DNA of 33,071 nt from Bacilli bacterium (GTDB taxonomy: Bacteria > Bacillota_I > Bacilli_A > ML615J-28 > CAG-313), in contig JAFQPO010000015.1 in the NCBI GenBank assembly GCA_017411715.1, positions 1 through 33,071 on the forward strand. Reading direction: 5' to 3'. The translations under genes and the position numbers were made by a program. Below, one piece after another: positions 1 to 7,094 of this stretch. Numbering within the stretch: position 1 is the first letter of the stretch; each line of letters begins with the position of its first letter. The notes under the pieces were generated by a model. It did not search any database and was not told the DNA's origin. It saw nothing but the letters and a program-made list of their open reading frames with translations.

Positions 1-20
1 AGGATCAAACTCTCAATAAA
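1..20 (-). rRNA. 16S rRNA, 5' end only (partial)
   Basis: Read on the minus strand, the first 20 bases give TTTATTGAGAGTTTGATCCT, the conserved 5' start of bacterial 16S rRNA (the site of the universal 27F primer). The gene runs off the left edge, so only the first ~20 nt are present. The exact mature 5' end is inferred by analogy with Bacillus 16S rRNA, which starts UUUAU. The leader upstream (20-100) and two promoters support a functional rRNA operon. Confidence 0.93.
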
Positions 21-100
21 GTTTTTATCCTGCTCCACCTGTTCTGTTCAGTTTTCAAAGACCTTTTTGTTTCTGTTTATGTGCGCAGTACGCACATTGC
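21..100 (-). other. 16S rRNA leader (pre-16S)
   Basis: On the minus strand this leader contains TCTTTGAAAACTGAACA, the phrase typical of the region just upstream of 16S rRNA in Bacillota, where boxA-type antitermination and pre-16S processing signals lie. A small hairpin (GTGCG, 5-nt loop, CGCAC; 81-95) sits near the expected transcript 5' end. The antitermination role is inferred from position and similarity. Confidence 0.6.
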
Positions 101-106
101 TTTAGT

Positions 107-135
107 ATTATATCAAAAGTTAGTTTCTTTGTCAA
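107..135 (-). promoter_or_regulatory. rRNA promoter, proximal
   Basis: On the minus strand there is TTGACA (130-135), a 17-nt spacer and TATAAT (107-112). This is a perfect sigma-A consensus, pointing towards the 16S gene about 90 nt downstream. Confidence 0.9.
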
Positions 136-219
136 GAAAAACACTCTCAATATATGTTTTTTTGCACTTTTTATTTATGTTTTTTTCAAAAATCATAAAT
201 AGCTCATGCAATCTATAAT

Positions 220-248
220 ATTATACTCTTTTTAATCATTTTTGTCAA
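220..248 (-). promoter_or_regulatory. rRNA promoter, distal
   Basis: A second perfect minus-strand sigma-A promoter: TTGACA (243-248), 17-nt spacer, TATAAT (220-225). It lies 113 bp upstream of the proximal one and just beyond the stop of the glycerate kinase gene. Tandem strong promoters are usual for rRNA operons. No clear hairpin terminator separates glycerate kinase from it, so some read-through into rRNA is possible. Confidence 0.88.
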
Positions 249-262
249 AAGATATACTCATA

Positions 263-1393
263 TTAAATATCATTTTTTGCATACTCAAAAGCACTTAAAA
301 AAGCATTGTATAGTTCATCTTTTGCATGCGCTCTTATTACTTCAATTGGTAATTGTCCATCATTTAATTTCCAACATTTATCAATATTAAATTGTTTTAA
401 TTCTTCTTCTGATAGTTTCGTAGTGCCTACAATTGTATAAACCATAGCACCAGCTTTTTTAGCTTCATCCGCAATTGTGCCAATTACTTTACCTTGAAAA
501 CTTTGACTATCAAGTCTACCTTCGCCAGTAATAACAATCGTATTTTGATCAACTATGTTATAAAAATCAATTAGTTCGAGCAAAAACTTAGCACCACTTT
601 GCGTATCTACATTAAAAATGGCATTTAATCCATATTTCATTCCACCGGCTGCTCCCATACCATGATCATTTGGATTAAGTTTTTTTACTTTTTGTAGTAT
701 TTGTGAAATATGAATCACCGATTGTTCCAATTCTAAAACATCTTGCTCAGATGCGCCTTTTTGTCTTGAAAAGATTTGCGTAGCTCCATTTTCTCCATAT
801 AATGGGTTAGTAACATCGCACAAGCAAACTAATTCAGTTTCTTCATACTCTTTATTATATGGCAACACAGCTTTAGTTATGTCTAAAAAATTTTGTGGAA
901 TAGCTAAAACCTCTTCTTCCTTATTATTATAAAACTTAGCCCCAAGCGCCATTAAAGCACCACATGCCACATCATTAGTCAAAGATCCTCCAAGTCCTAA
1001 ATAAACTTTCTTAGCTCCTTTTGAAATTGCATCTTTAATTAATTGACCAACGCCAAAGCTAGTAGCCTTTTTAATTTTTCTTTCATCATCTTTATTACTA
1101 TTAAAACCTACAACGCTTGCTACATCTAAATAAGCATTGTTATCTTCATCCATACAATATGTCGCATTTATTTCATTCATACTAACATTATATACCGTTG
1201 TCTTAATATCAGTAGCACTTAAAATGTAGGAAATGGCGCAAGCTGTGTTTTCACCGCCATCAGCCATTGGACAAAATAGAGGTACATTTTCATCGCCAAA
1301 AACTTCTTTCGCAGCATTCTTGCCTATTTTGATAATATCGAAAACATCTATTGTATCTTTAAAAGAATCCATTATTACAACAATTTTCTTCAT
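263..1393 (-). CDS. Glycerate kinase (GarK/GlxK family)
   Basis: A 376-residue cytoplasmic protein of the glycerate 2-kinase family, which phosphorylates glycerate with ATP and feeds it into lower glycolysis. The N-terminus (MKKIVVIMDSFKDT) is typical of the family. The glycine-rich blocks GLGGSLTNDVACGALMALGA (about residues 133-152), GAAGGMKYGL and ITGEGRLDSQSFQGK are the family signatures. Length matches the usual 370-385. The start follows the Shine-Dalgarno GGAGGTAA. The gene lies 49 bp downstream of acetate kinase, but a terminator hairpin stands between them, so it may be expressed by partial read-through or from a promoter I did not identify. Family assignment is firm; 2- versus 3-phosphoglycerate as product cannot be read from the sequence. 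Confidence 0.9.
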   Translation of the reverse strand: MKKIVVIMDSFKDTIDVFDIIKIGKNAAKEVFGDENVPLFCPMADGGENTACAISYILSATDIKTTVYNVSMNEINATYCMDEDNNAYLDVASVVGFNSNKDDERKIKKATSFGVGQLIKDAISKGAKKVYLGLGGSLTNDVACGALMALGAKFYNNKEEEVLAIPQNFLDITKAVLPYNKEYEETELVCLCDVTNPLYGENGATQIFSRQKGASEQDVLELEQSVIHISQILQKVKKLNPNDHGMGAAGGMKYGLNAIFNVDTQSGAKFLLELIDFYNIVDQNTIVITGEGRLDSQSFQGKVIGTIADEAKKAGAMVYTIVGTTKLSEEELKQFNIDKCWKLNDGQLPIEVIRAHAKDELYNAFLSAFEYAKNDI

Positions 1394-1411
1394 GAAATTA
1401 CCTCCATTTTA

Positions 1412-1435
1412 TAAAAATAGGGGTTTTACCCCCTA
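1412..1435 (-). terminator. Terminator between ackA and glycerate kinase
   Basis: On the minus strand a hairpin TAGGGG - 6-nt loop - CCCTA is followed by TTTTTAT. It begins directly after the acetate kinase stop codon and ends just before the glycerate kinase Shine-Dalgarno. It would separate or attenuate expression of the two genes. Confidence 0.75.
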
Positions 1436-1442
1436 TATTATA

Positions 1443-2642
1443 TTATTTAATATTTCCAAGTCTCATTACATCACGTGCAATCATTAATTCTTCATTTGTA
1501 GGAACAACTAGCACTTTGATTTTTGAGTTAGGTGTTGAAATTTCTGCATATTTACCATAAATAGTTGAATTTAATTCTTCATTAATTTCTACACCAAATG
1601 CTTCTTTTAATCTTGAGCAAACTTCTTTTCTAGTTTCAGGTGATTTTTCGCCGATACCAGCAGTGAATACTAATACATCACAACCGCCCATATAAGCATA
1701 ATAACTACCAATATAGTCAACAATTTTCTTAGCTTGCATTCTTAAGATTAAATCAGCTTTATAATTGCCTTCAGCTTGAGCTTTTCTTAATTCACGAGCA
1801 TCACTACTTGCAGGGTAGAAACCAATATAACCAGATTTTTTATTTAAGATAGTATTTACTTCATTTACAGATAGTTTTTCTTTACCACAAATGAATTCAA
1901 TAACCGCAGGGTCAATAGTACCACATCTTGTCCCCATTGGAAGACCATCAAGCGGTGTTAATCCCATTGATGTATCAACAACTTTACCACCTTTTATAGC
2001 AGCAAGTGATGCGCCATTCCCAAGGTGAGCAGTAATAATCTTTAATTCTTCAATAGGTTTACCTAATCTTGCAGCAGTTTCAGCAGCAACATATTTGTGA
2101 CTTGTTCCGTGGAAACCATATTTGCGGACATGATATTTTTCATACCATTCATAAGGAACAGCATACATATAAGATTCATCAGGCATAGTTAAATGGAACG
2201 ATGTATCAAAAACGCCAACTTGAACAACGTTTGGTAAAGCTTTTTTAAATGCTCTAACACCAGTTAAATTAGCAGGATTGTGTAAAGGGCCTAAGTCACT
2301 AACAGAATCTACAACATTAATAGCTTCATCATCCATGATAACAGAGTCAGTATATTTTTCTCCACAGTGAAGAACACGGTGACCAACGCCATCAATTTCT
2401 TCTAAGCTTTCAACTACTTTTAAATCTATTAAAGCTTTTAAAAGAATTTCAACAGCTTCAGCATGATTTGAAGCAGCAACAATCTTTTCAGTTTTTGTAC
2501 CTTGATATTTTATAACTAAGTTAGGATCTTCTAAACCAATTTTTTCAATTAAACCTTCGATAATCACTTCTTCTTCAGGCATTTCTAATAATTGGAACTT
2601 TAAAGAAGAGCTCCCTGCATTTACAGCCATTATTTTACTCAT
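1443..2642 (-). CDS. ackA: Acetate kinase
   Basis: Acetate kinase interconverts acetyl phosphate + ADP and acetate + ATP, the substrate-level ATP step of fermentation, in the cytoplasm. The 399-residue length is standard for the family. Visible motifs are the N-terminal phosphate-binding VNAGSSSLKF (residues 7-16), GFHGTSHKYV, AHLGNGAS and the long catalytic block DTSMGLTPLDGLPMGTRCG with its conserved arginine. The start has a good Shine-Dalgarno (GGAGG, 2654-2658). The partner phosphotransacetylase gene is not in the window, so ackA is separate here, with its own promoter and a terminator behind it. Confidence 0.97.
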   Translation of the reverse strand: MSKIMAVNAGSSSLKFQLLEMPEEEVIIEGLIEKIGLEDPNLVIKYQGTKTEKIVAASNHAEAVEILLKALIDLKVVESLEEIDGVGHRVLHCGEKYTDSVIMDDEAINVVDSVSDLGPLHNPANLTGVRAFKKALPNVVQVGVFDTSFHLTMPDESYMYAVPYEWYEKYHVRKYGFHGTSHKYVAAETAARLGKPIEELKIITAHLGNGASLAAIKGGKVVDTSMGLTPLDGLPMGTRCGTIDPAVIEFICGKEKLSVNEVNTILNKKSGYIGFYPASSDARELRKAQAEGNYKADLILRMQAKKIVDYIGSYYAYMGGCDVLVFTAGIGEKSPETRKEVCSRLKEAFGVEINEELNSTIYGKYAEISTPNSKIKVLVVPTNEELMIARDVMRLGNIK

Positions 2643-2670
2643 AACTTAAATTACCTCCAAATTCTTAGGT

Positions 2671-2699
2671 ATTATATCATATTTGTGTTTTTTTTACCA
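2671..2699 (-). promoter_or_regulatory. ackA promoter
   Basis: Minus strand: an extended -10 element TGATATAAT (TATAAT at 2671-2676), 28 nt upstream of the ackA ATG. The -35 (TGGTAA, 2694-2699) is weak, which suits an extended -10 promoter. It lies downstream of the tRNA-Arg terminator, so ackA has independent transcription. Confidence 0.6.
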
Positions 2700-2716
2700 T
2701 ATAAATGTTTTATAAA

Positions 2717-2742
2717 ATAAAAACGCTTCTTTATGAAGCGTT
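2717..2742 (-). terminator. tRNA-Arg terminator
   Basis: Minus strand: an 8-bp perfect stem AACGCTTC/GAAGCGTT (2722-2742) with a 5-nt loop, followed by TTTTATTTTA. It ends the tRNA-Arg transcript before the ackA promoter. Confidence 0.85.
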
Positions 2743-2752
2743 AGTTTTCAAA

Positions 2753-2829
2753 TGGTATCCCAAGAGGGATTCGAACCCCCGACACACGGCTTAGAAGGCC
2801 GTTGCTCTATCCTGCTGAGCTATTGAGAC
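2753..2829 (-). tRNA. tRNA-Arg (anticodon TCT)
   Basis: A 77-nt cloverleaf on the minus strand. Acceptor GTCTCAA pairs with TTGGGAT (including G·U pairs, one of them terminal). The D stem is GCTC/GAGC. The anticodon stem ACGGC/GCCGT carries the loop CTTCTAA, giving anticodon TCT (codon AGA, the main arginine codon expected at this base composition). The T stem is GGGGG/CCCTC around TTCGAAT. The discriminator is A and the CCA end is encoded (2753-2755). It is a single-gene unit with its own promoter and terminator. Confidence 0.97.
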
Positions 2830-2844
2830 ATTTCGTACTATAAT

Positions 2845-2873
2845 ATTATACATTATTTAATAGTTTTTGTAAA
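2845..2873 (-). promoter_or_regulatory. tRNA-Arg promoter
   Basis: Minus strand: TTTACA (2868-2873), 17-nt spacer, TATAAT (2845-2850), 15 bp before the tRNA 5' end. It is divergent from the lipoprotein gene to its right. Confidence 0.85.
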
Positions 2874-2944
2874 GTAATTTAATCTTTAATATTTAGCACT
2901 TTCTGTAAATTATCAAAATTCAAGTATTTAAGTAATTTTTATTG

Positions 2945-2963
2945 TATAATATAGAAAAGGGGG
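2945..2963 (+). promoter_or_regulatory. -10 element and RBS of the DUF885 lipoprotein gene
   Basis: TATAAT at 2945-2950 is followed by the Shine-Dalgarno AAAAGGGGG (2955-2963), 6 nt before the ATG. No good -35 is visible at 17 nt, so the promoter is only partly supported. The leader would be very short. Confidence 0.5.
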
Positions 2964-2969
2964 TTTAAC

Positions 2970-4742
2970 ATGAAATTATTTAAAAAATTTATTATTATCT
3001 TATTAGTATTTTTAAGTTTAGGTACAACATCTTCCTGTAAATTTACAGAAGGAAAAAGAGATCCTTCAACTTTTAATGAATATACCTATAGTTTAGTACC
3101 AACACTACTTGGAGAAGACGAACTAACACTTCACTGGCTTTTTAGACAACAAGAAGACTTTGGTTTTGAAGCAAACTATGAACCATCTTTACCAACGCCA
3201 TCTAATGGAGGTTCACTACTTGGTACAATCGTTATTAACGCTGTATTTGGTCAAGTGAAAACATATGACTACAGTCAATTAGATTTTGATCAACGAATGA
3301 CTTACAATATCCTAGTCGACTTACTAGATAGCATTAATAACAAAACTTCCGAAATGAGTTATTTGTCAAACAACTATTTAGGATCATACCTTGGTTATCA
3401 AGCTCAACTTCCTCTATTATTTTCTGAATATAAATTCTACGATAAAATAGACGTTGAAACATATTTTAAATTCATGGATTTAGTTCCTGCTACATTTAAA
3501 GAATATGTTGACTATGAAATTGAAAAGGCTGATAATGGTTATGGTATGCCTGACTTTGTAATTGATAAAGTTATTAATCAATGTGTTGAATTTGTTAACG
3601 ATGCAGAAAATCACTTCCTAATTAAAACATTTGATGAAAGACTTAACAGCTTAAATCTAACAGAAGCAGAAAGAGCAGATTATATAAAAACTAATAAAGA
3701 AAAAGTATTAGGCTCTTTATGTGAAGGATACAACTACGTTAGGGATAACCTTCCGCAAATTAAAGGTCGTGCGACTAATAATTTAGGGCTTGCGCATTAC
3801 GAAATTGGGAAAGATTATTATAAATTACTATTCACCGACGCAACAGGCTATGACATGCCAATTGAAGATGCAATTAAGTATGTTGATGAAAAAATGACAC
3901 TTACTATTAACAAAATAGTTTCTTTACAATCATCTAAACCAGGAATCAGTGAAAAAGTTGCAGAAACATCTTTAATGACTATTACTCCAGAAGAACAAAT
4001 GGAAGCTTTCAAGACACTTATTGGTGGAGCATTCCCAACGATTGATGTTTATCCTAATATCAATATCAAATATATCGATGAATCAATGGAAAATCATTTT
4101 AGCCCTGCCGCATACATGACTTCTCCTCTTGATGATTATGAAAATGAATTTATTTATTTAAATAACGCAAAAATTGATGGTGATTATAACTATTTATACA
4201 CTACACTCGCTCATGAAGGCATCCCAGGTCATATGTATCAAAATATCTACTTTAAAACATTAGAAAATGCAAACCCAATTAGAAAGATTCTAAAAAGTAG
4301 TGGTTACACTGAAGGGTGGGCAACTTATGCAGAACTTTACAGTTACAACTTCTTTAATAGTATTGATGAAGATGTATTACAATATTTAAAACTATATGAT
4401 GAACTTAATGGTATTTTAACCGCAAGACTAGATTTAGGTATCCACTATGAAGGTTGGACAATCAACGAAACCCTTAATTACTTACAAAAATACTTCAGCG
4501 GTTACACATATGAAGCTGCTCAAAGAATATTTGAACAACTTGTAGAAGTTCCTACTAATTCTCAACAATACTTTTTCACATATTTTAAACTAGTGGATAT
4601 GCACGATCGTGCTAAAAATGCTTTAGGAAGCAATTTTGACCCAATTGAATTCCATAAATTAATCTTAGATTGTGGTCCAGTTCCACTAAGATTTATTGAA
4701 ACTGAAGTTGACAATTATATTGCAAATAAAAAAGGCCAATAG
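2970..4742 (+). CDS. DUF885 family lipoprotein, metallopeptidase-like
   Basis: A 590-residue exported lipoprotein. The N-terminus has lysines, a hydrophobic stretch and a lipobox ending in Cys23 (TSSC). The remainder matches the DUF885 family, large helical proteins with a gluzincin-like zinc site. The motif HEGIPGHMYQ puts His415, Glu416 and His421 in place, and the downstream TEGWATYAE gives Glu448 as a probable third ligand. The family spacing H-E-x4-H is kept and no catalytic residue is missing, so an active peptidase on the outer face of the membrane is plausible; its substrate is unknown. It stands alone on the plus strand between a divergent tRNA gene and a convergent mntP, and ends in a shared bidirectional terminator. 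The family call is firm; the activity is inferred. Confidence 0.85.
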   Translation: MKLFKKFIIILLVFLSLGTTSSCKFTEGKRDPSTFNEYTYSLVPTLLGEDELTLHWLFRQQEDFGFEANYEPSLPTPSNGGSLLGTIVINAVFGQVKTYDYSQLDFDQRMTYNILVDLLDSINNKTSEMSYLSNNYLGSYLGYQAQLPLLFSEYKFYDKIDVETYFKFMDLVPATFKEYVDYEIEKADNGYGMPDFVIDKVINQCVEFVNDAENHFLIKTFDERLNSLNLTEAERADYIKTNKEKVLGSLCEGYNYVRDNLPQIKGRATNNLGLAHYEIGKDYYKLLFTDATGYDMPIEDAIKYVDEKMTLTINKIVSLQSSKPGISEKVAETSLMTITPEEQMEAFKTLIGGAFPTIDVYPNINIKYIDESMENHFSPAAYMTSPLDDYENEFIYLNNAKIDGDYNYLYTTLAHEGIPGHMYQNIYFKTLENANPIRKILKSSGYTEGWATYAELYSYNFFNSIDEDVLQYLKLYDELNGILTARLDLGIHYEGWTINETLNYLQKYFSGYTYEAAQRIFEQLVEVPTNSQQYFFTYFKLVDMHDRAKNALGSNFDPIEFHKLILDCGPVPLRFIETEVDNYIANKKGQ

Positions 4743-4753
4743 GCCTTTTTTTA
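4728..4753. terminator. Bidirectional terminator between the DUF885 gene and mntP
   Basis: Hairpin AAAAAAGGCC - AATA - GGCCTTTTTTT works on both strands because an A-run and a T-run flank the GGCC stem. It contains the stop codons of both convergent genes (TAG at 4740-4742 on plus; TAA at 4751-4753 on minus). Confidence 0.85.
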
Positions 4754-5329
4754 TATTCCCTTAATTAAATGTTCAATTAAGATTTTTGATCCAATCGCAA
4801 GTAATATTAAACCTCCAATGATAGTTGACTTGTTGCTAAGAATATTACCAAATTTATTCCCTATTATATAGGCAAGTGATGCTAAAACAAATGTGATTAA
4901 ACCAATAATTAAAATTGAAAGCCAAATATCAGCTCCATCCATTGTTTTAATTAAAAAGCCTACTGCTAATGCATCAATCGATGTCGCGATACCTTGAATT
5001 ATTAAAAGCCAAAATGTCATTTTCGTTTCTTCATCACAATCTTCTTGTTTAAATCCATCATAGATCATCTTTCCACCAACTATTGCTAGTAGGCCAAAAG
5101 CTATGAAATGATCGACATTTTGAATTATACTATGAAGCATAACACCAGACAATTCACCAATTCCATATCCAATTAAAGGCATTAGTGCTTGGAAAAATCC
5201 AAATACGAGGCCGAATAATAAAGCTTTTTGAGTCTTTAGCACTTTGTCATTTAAGCCATTTGACATACTAACGCAACAAGCATCAAGAGCTAAAGCCACA
5301 CCTAATAAAGCAATTTCAAAATAAACCAT
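4751..5329 (-). CDS. mntP: Manganese efflux pump MntP
   Basis: MntP (formerly YebN, DUF204) is a small inner-membrane exporter that relieves manganese excess. This 192-residue protein has about six hydrophobic segments in two related halves. Each half carries the family signature with a conserved aspartate: ALDACCVSMSNG (residues ~15-26) and TSIDALAVGFL (~116-126). Length is normal for the family. The start has the Shine-Dalgarno GGGGTG. It is the last gene of a probable nudix-queT-xre-mntP operon, 18 nt after the xre gene. I see no yybP-ykoY manganese riboswitch in front of it, so manganese control, if any, would be indirect. Confidence 0.9.
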   Translation of the reverse strand: MVYFEIALLGVALALDACCVSMSNGLNDKVLKTQKALLFGLVFGFFQALMPLIGYGIGELSGVMLHSIIQNVDHFIAFGLLAIVGGKMIYDGFKQEDCDEETKMTFWLLIIQGIATSIDALAVGFLIKTMDGADIWLSILIIGLITFVLASLAYIIGNKFGNILSNKSTIIGGLILLAIGSKILIEHLIKGI

Positions 5330-5347
5330 TTACACACCCCAATATTA

Positions 5348-6013
5348 TTACTTACGTTTTTTTAAAAAAACTTTCTTTATTGATTTCACTAAAAAAGGTA
5401 TGCTCAAAATAGCTCCGCCTATCGAAATGATAGAAATAATCAAACTTAATAAAAAGATATACCACCAATTAAAGACAAAAGTATGTGATTTAAAATAATC
5501 TACCAAAATAAAAATTCCCGCACCAAAGCCAAACACACCTATAATAGATGATACATACTCTGTAATCATAATTGTTTTTAAAAGTGGCAGTTCAGCCTCA
5601 GGATATATTTGAGCTAATACATCATAATTAATATTAGTAACAACAAACCATATTGCGACTCCCGCAAGAGCTAGCCCTAAAATAAAATAGATCATATAAA
5701 AGACAAAGAATCTTTTTTCTTTTTTGTTGCCATAATACCAATCAAATTCCCCTTCTTTTGATTCCTTATAGGCTTTTTTCATTTCTTGTTGAGCAGTTTT
5801 TCTTTCTTCTGATAAATCCCTTTCCATTACATCTTCGTATGGAACCCTCAAAATTTCACATAATTTAATTAAATTACTAGCGTTTGGGATTTTAGTACCT
5901 TTTTCGTAAGCTTCTATATCTGAGGCACTAATTCCCACTCTGTAAGAAAGATCTTCAACCGACATGCTTAATTCTTCACGTAACAATTTTAAATTAGATG
6001 AAAGTATACTCAT
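5348..6013 (-). CDS. XRE-type HTH protein with C-terminal membrane segments
   Basis: Residues ~4-60 form a classic Cro/C1-type helix-turn-helix (LKLLREELSMSVEDLSYRVG, then an IEAYEKGTKIP recognition region). A charged linker follows, then three hydrophobic segments (roughly residues 102-126, 150-172 and 185-212), so this is a predicted membrane-bound regulator. The open frame extends to a GTG at 6022, but that GTG lies inside the Shine-Dalgarno GAGGGGTG; the ATG at 6013 with proper spacing is chosen (221 residues). It sits 14 nt after queT and 18 nt before mntP. What it senses and which promoters it binds cannot be read from the sequence. Such HTH-membrane fusions occur in Bacillota but are mostly uncharacterised. 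Confidence 0.8.
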   Translation of the reverse strand: MSILSSNLKLLREELSMSVEDLSYRVGISASDIEAYEKGTKIPNASNLIKLCEILRVPYEDVMERDLSEERKTAQQEMKKAYKESKEGEFDWYYGNKKEKRFFVFYMIYFILGLALAGVAIWFVVTNINYDVLAQIYPEAELPLLKTIMITEYVSSIIGVFGFGAGIFILVDYFKSHTFVFNWWYIFLLSLIISIISIGGAILSIPFLVKSIKKVFLKKRK

Positions 6014-6027
6014 TAATAACACCCCTC

Positions 6028-6516
6028 TTATTTATTAAAATCTAATTGTTCACATAACCATTTATTCTTTTCAATTGCTTTAAATATCAATAAGCCAATA
6101 ACACTTAAAACAATAAATTCACCTAAAGCAACAGATGCATAAATCATCCAAAACATTCCCATTAAACCATCAAGCCAAGCAATTTCTAATGCGACTATAA
6201 ATACAGTTAATGTTGGCATCAAAGATGCAACAAAAGCATTTTTGCATTTTATCATTAGTATCACCGCAAGACCAGTACTAAGTGTACCAAATATCGCATC
6301 AATTATTCCAAATGGTCCGACTAAGTTAGCAATAAAGCAACCACTTAAAATCCCAAAGGAATATTTTTTATTGTAGAAGCAAAGTAAAATCAAAGCTTCT
6401 GATATTCTTAACTGAAAATAATCATACGAAAATGATGGAACCGCAACCGTCATTACTACATAAATTGCACAAATACATGCATTTAGGACTAAATCCTTTG
6501 TTATGTCTTTTTTCAT
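6028..6516 (-). CDS. queT: QueT family queuosine-precursor transporter
   Basis: A 162-residue membrane protein of the QueT family, substrate-binding (S) components of ECF-type vitamin importers for queuosine precursors such as preQ1. Family features are the N-terminal hydrophobic start, the FSYDYFQLRISEALILLCFY block, and GPFGIIDAIFGT with a conserved Pro-Phe-Gly. There are five to six hydrophobic segments. The assignment is independently supported by a class I preQ1 riboswitch whose pseudoknot covers this gene's Shine-Dalgarno. The ECF energising module (EcfA/A'/T) is not in the window and would be shared from elsewhere in the genome. It is probably cotranscribed with the upstream Nudix gene and the downstream xre and mntP. 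Confidence 0.93.
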   Translation of the reverse strand: MKKDITKDLVLNACICAIYVVMTVAVPSFSYDYFQLRISEALILLCFYNKKYSFGILSGCFIANLVGPFGIIDAIFGTLSTGLAVILMIKCKNAFVASLMPTLTVFIVALEIAWLDGLMGMFWMIYASVALGEFIVLSVIGLLIFKAIEKNKWLCEQLDFNK

Positions 6517-6523
6517 TATAAAT

Positions 6524-6572
6524 CCTCCTTGTTTTATTTTTTAGAAGAAGGTTAGACAAGGGAACTTCTTCT
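6524..6572 (-). promoter_or_regulatory. preQ1 class I riboswitch controlling queT translation
   Basis: On the minus strand the order is: P1 5' strand AGAAGAAG (6565-6572), TTC, CCTTGT (6556-6561), CTAAC, P1 3' strand CTTCTTCT (6543-6550), an A-rich stretch AAAAAATAAA, then ACAAGG (6527-6532) running into GGAGG. The hairpin loop CCTTGT pairs perfectly with ACAAGG, forming an H-type pseudoknot. This is the preQ1-I architecture (P1, UUC, P2, CUA-type loop, A-rich tail, P2'). P2' overlaps the queT Shine-Dalgarno AAGGAGG (6524-6530), so ligand binding should block translation. P1 is 8 bp, longer than the usual ~5. The architecture match and the downstream queT gene make this strong; ligand identity is inferred. 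Confidence 0.9.
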
Positions 6573-6590
6573 ATTGTTACATCAAATGAG

Positions 6591-6983
6591 CTAAATTAGT
6601 TTTTTGAACATTTGTTTATCATTTTCATAAGTTAACGCATCAAGCACTTCTTCTTCACTAACCCATTTATATGAAAGAACTTCAGATTCTTGTATAGTAA
6701 TTATTTTAGAGTTAGATTCAGCTAAAAAGAAAATAACATGCTTGATAACATCTTTTTTAGGAAAGTATAGAGTTGAGGCAAAAATATCTTCATTTATTAA
6801 AACATCTAAGCCAGTTTCTTCTAAAATTTCGCGTTTAGCGGTTTGAATTGCAGTCTCACCTTTTTCCATATGTCCTTTAGGAAAAGACCAATGTTCTCCA
6901 TTAAGATGTTTAATTAATAAGTACTCTTTTTTTCCTTCCTTATTATAATATATAATACCACCACATGATTTTTCAAATCTCAT
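6591..6983 (-). CDS. Nudix hydrolase (diadenosine tetraphosphatase-like)
   Basis: A 130-residue cytoplasmic Nudix protein. The Nudix box G-x5-E-x7-REUxEExGU is complete at residues 37-59 (GHMEKGETAIQ... REILEETGL), so the Mg-binding catalytic site is intact. The lead-in (SCGGIIYYN ... WSFPKGH) resembles bis(5'-nucleosyl)-tetraphosphatases, which cleave Ap4A; the substrate is a family-level guess. The open frame runs to 7043, but the ATG at 6983 is the start: it has the Shine-Dalgarno AAGGAG, and the upstream extension contains the promoter. Its transcript probably continues into queT, xre and mntP, since no terminator or good promoter lies before queT. Confidence 0.88.
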   Translation of the reverse strand: MRFEKSCGGIIYYNKEGKKEYLLIKHLNGEHWSFPKGHMEKGETAIQTAKREILEETGLDVLINEDIFASTLYFPKKDVIKHVIFFLAESNSKIITIQESEVLSYKWVSEEEVLDALTYENDKQMFKKLI

Positions 6984-7011
6984 AAATAGCTCCTTAAATA
7001 TAAGTAGAAAT

Positions 7012-7040
7012 ATTATACCATATTTTTTGTCTTTTAGCAA
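7012..7040 (-). promoter_or_regulatory. Promoter of the nudix-queT-xre-mntP operon
   Basis: Minus strand: TTGCTA (7035-7040), 17-nt spacer, TATAAT (7012-7017), about 30 nt before the Nudix ATG. It overlaps the N-terminal extension of the open frame, which supports the shorter start. Confidence 0.75.
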
Positions 7041-7054
7041 CATTTTTCATTATA

Positions 7055-7083
7055 AAAGTAGGCTTTTAAATAAAGCCTACTTT
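7055..7083 (-). terminator. Terminator after the SGNH lipoprotein gene
   Basis: A perfect 12-bp inverted repeat AAAGTAGGCTTT / AAAGCCTACTTT with a 5-nt loop lies 12 nt beyond the lipoprotein stop codon. On the minus strand it ends in TTTTAT. The U-run is short but the stem is strong. Confidence 0.75.
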
Positions 7084-7094
7084 GATTTTTTCCA

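Noticed and set aside
1233..1487. Plus-strand open frame opposite glycerate kinase and ackA (84 residues).
   Set aside because: Antisense to two clear genes, no Shine-Dalgarno, no recognisable protein. The same holds for other plus-strand frames opposite genes at 8710-9006, 10321-10530, 13874-14074, 16297-16785, 17378-17587, 21332-21703, 22785-22967, 24808-24999 and 29699-30112, and the minus-strand frame 30950-31144.
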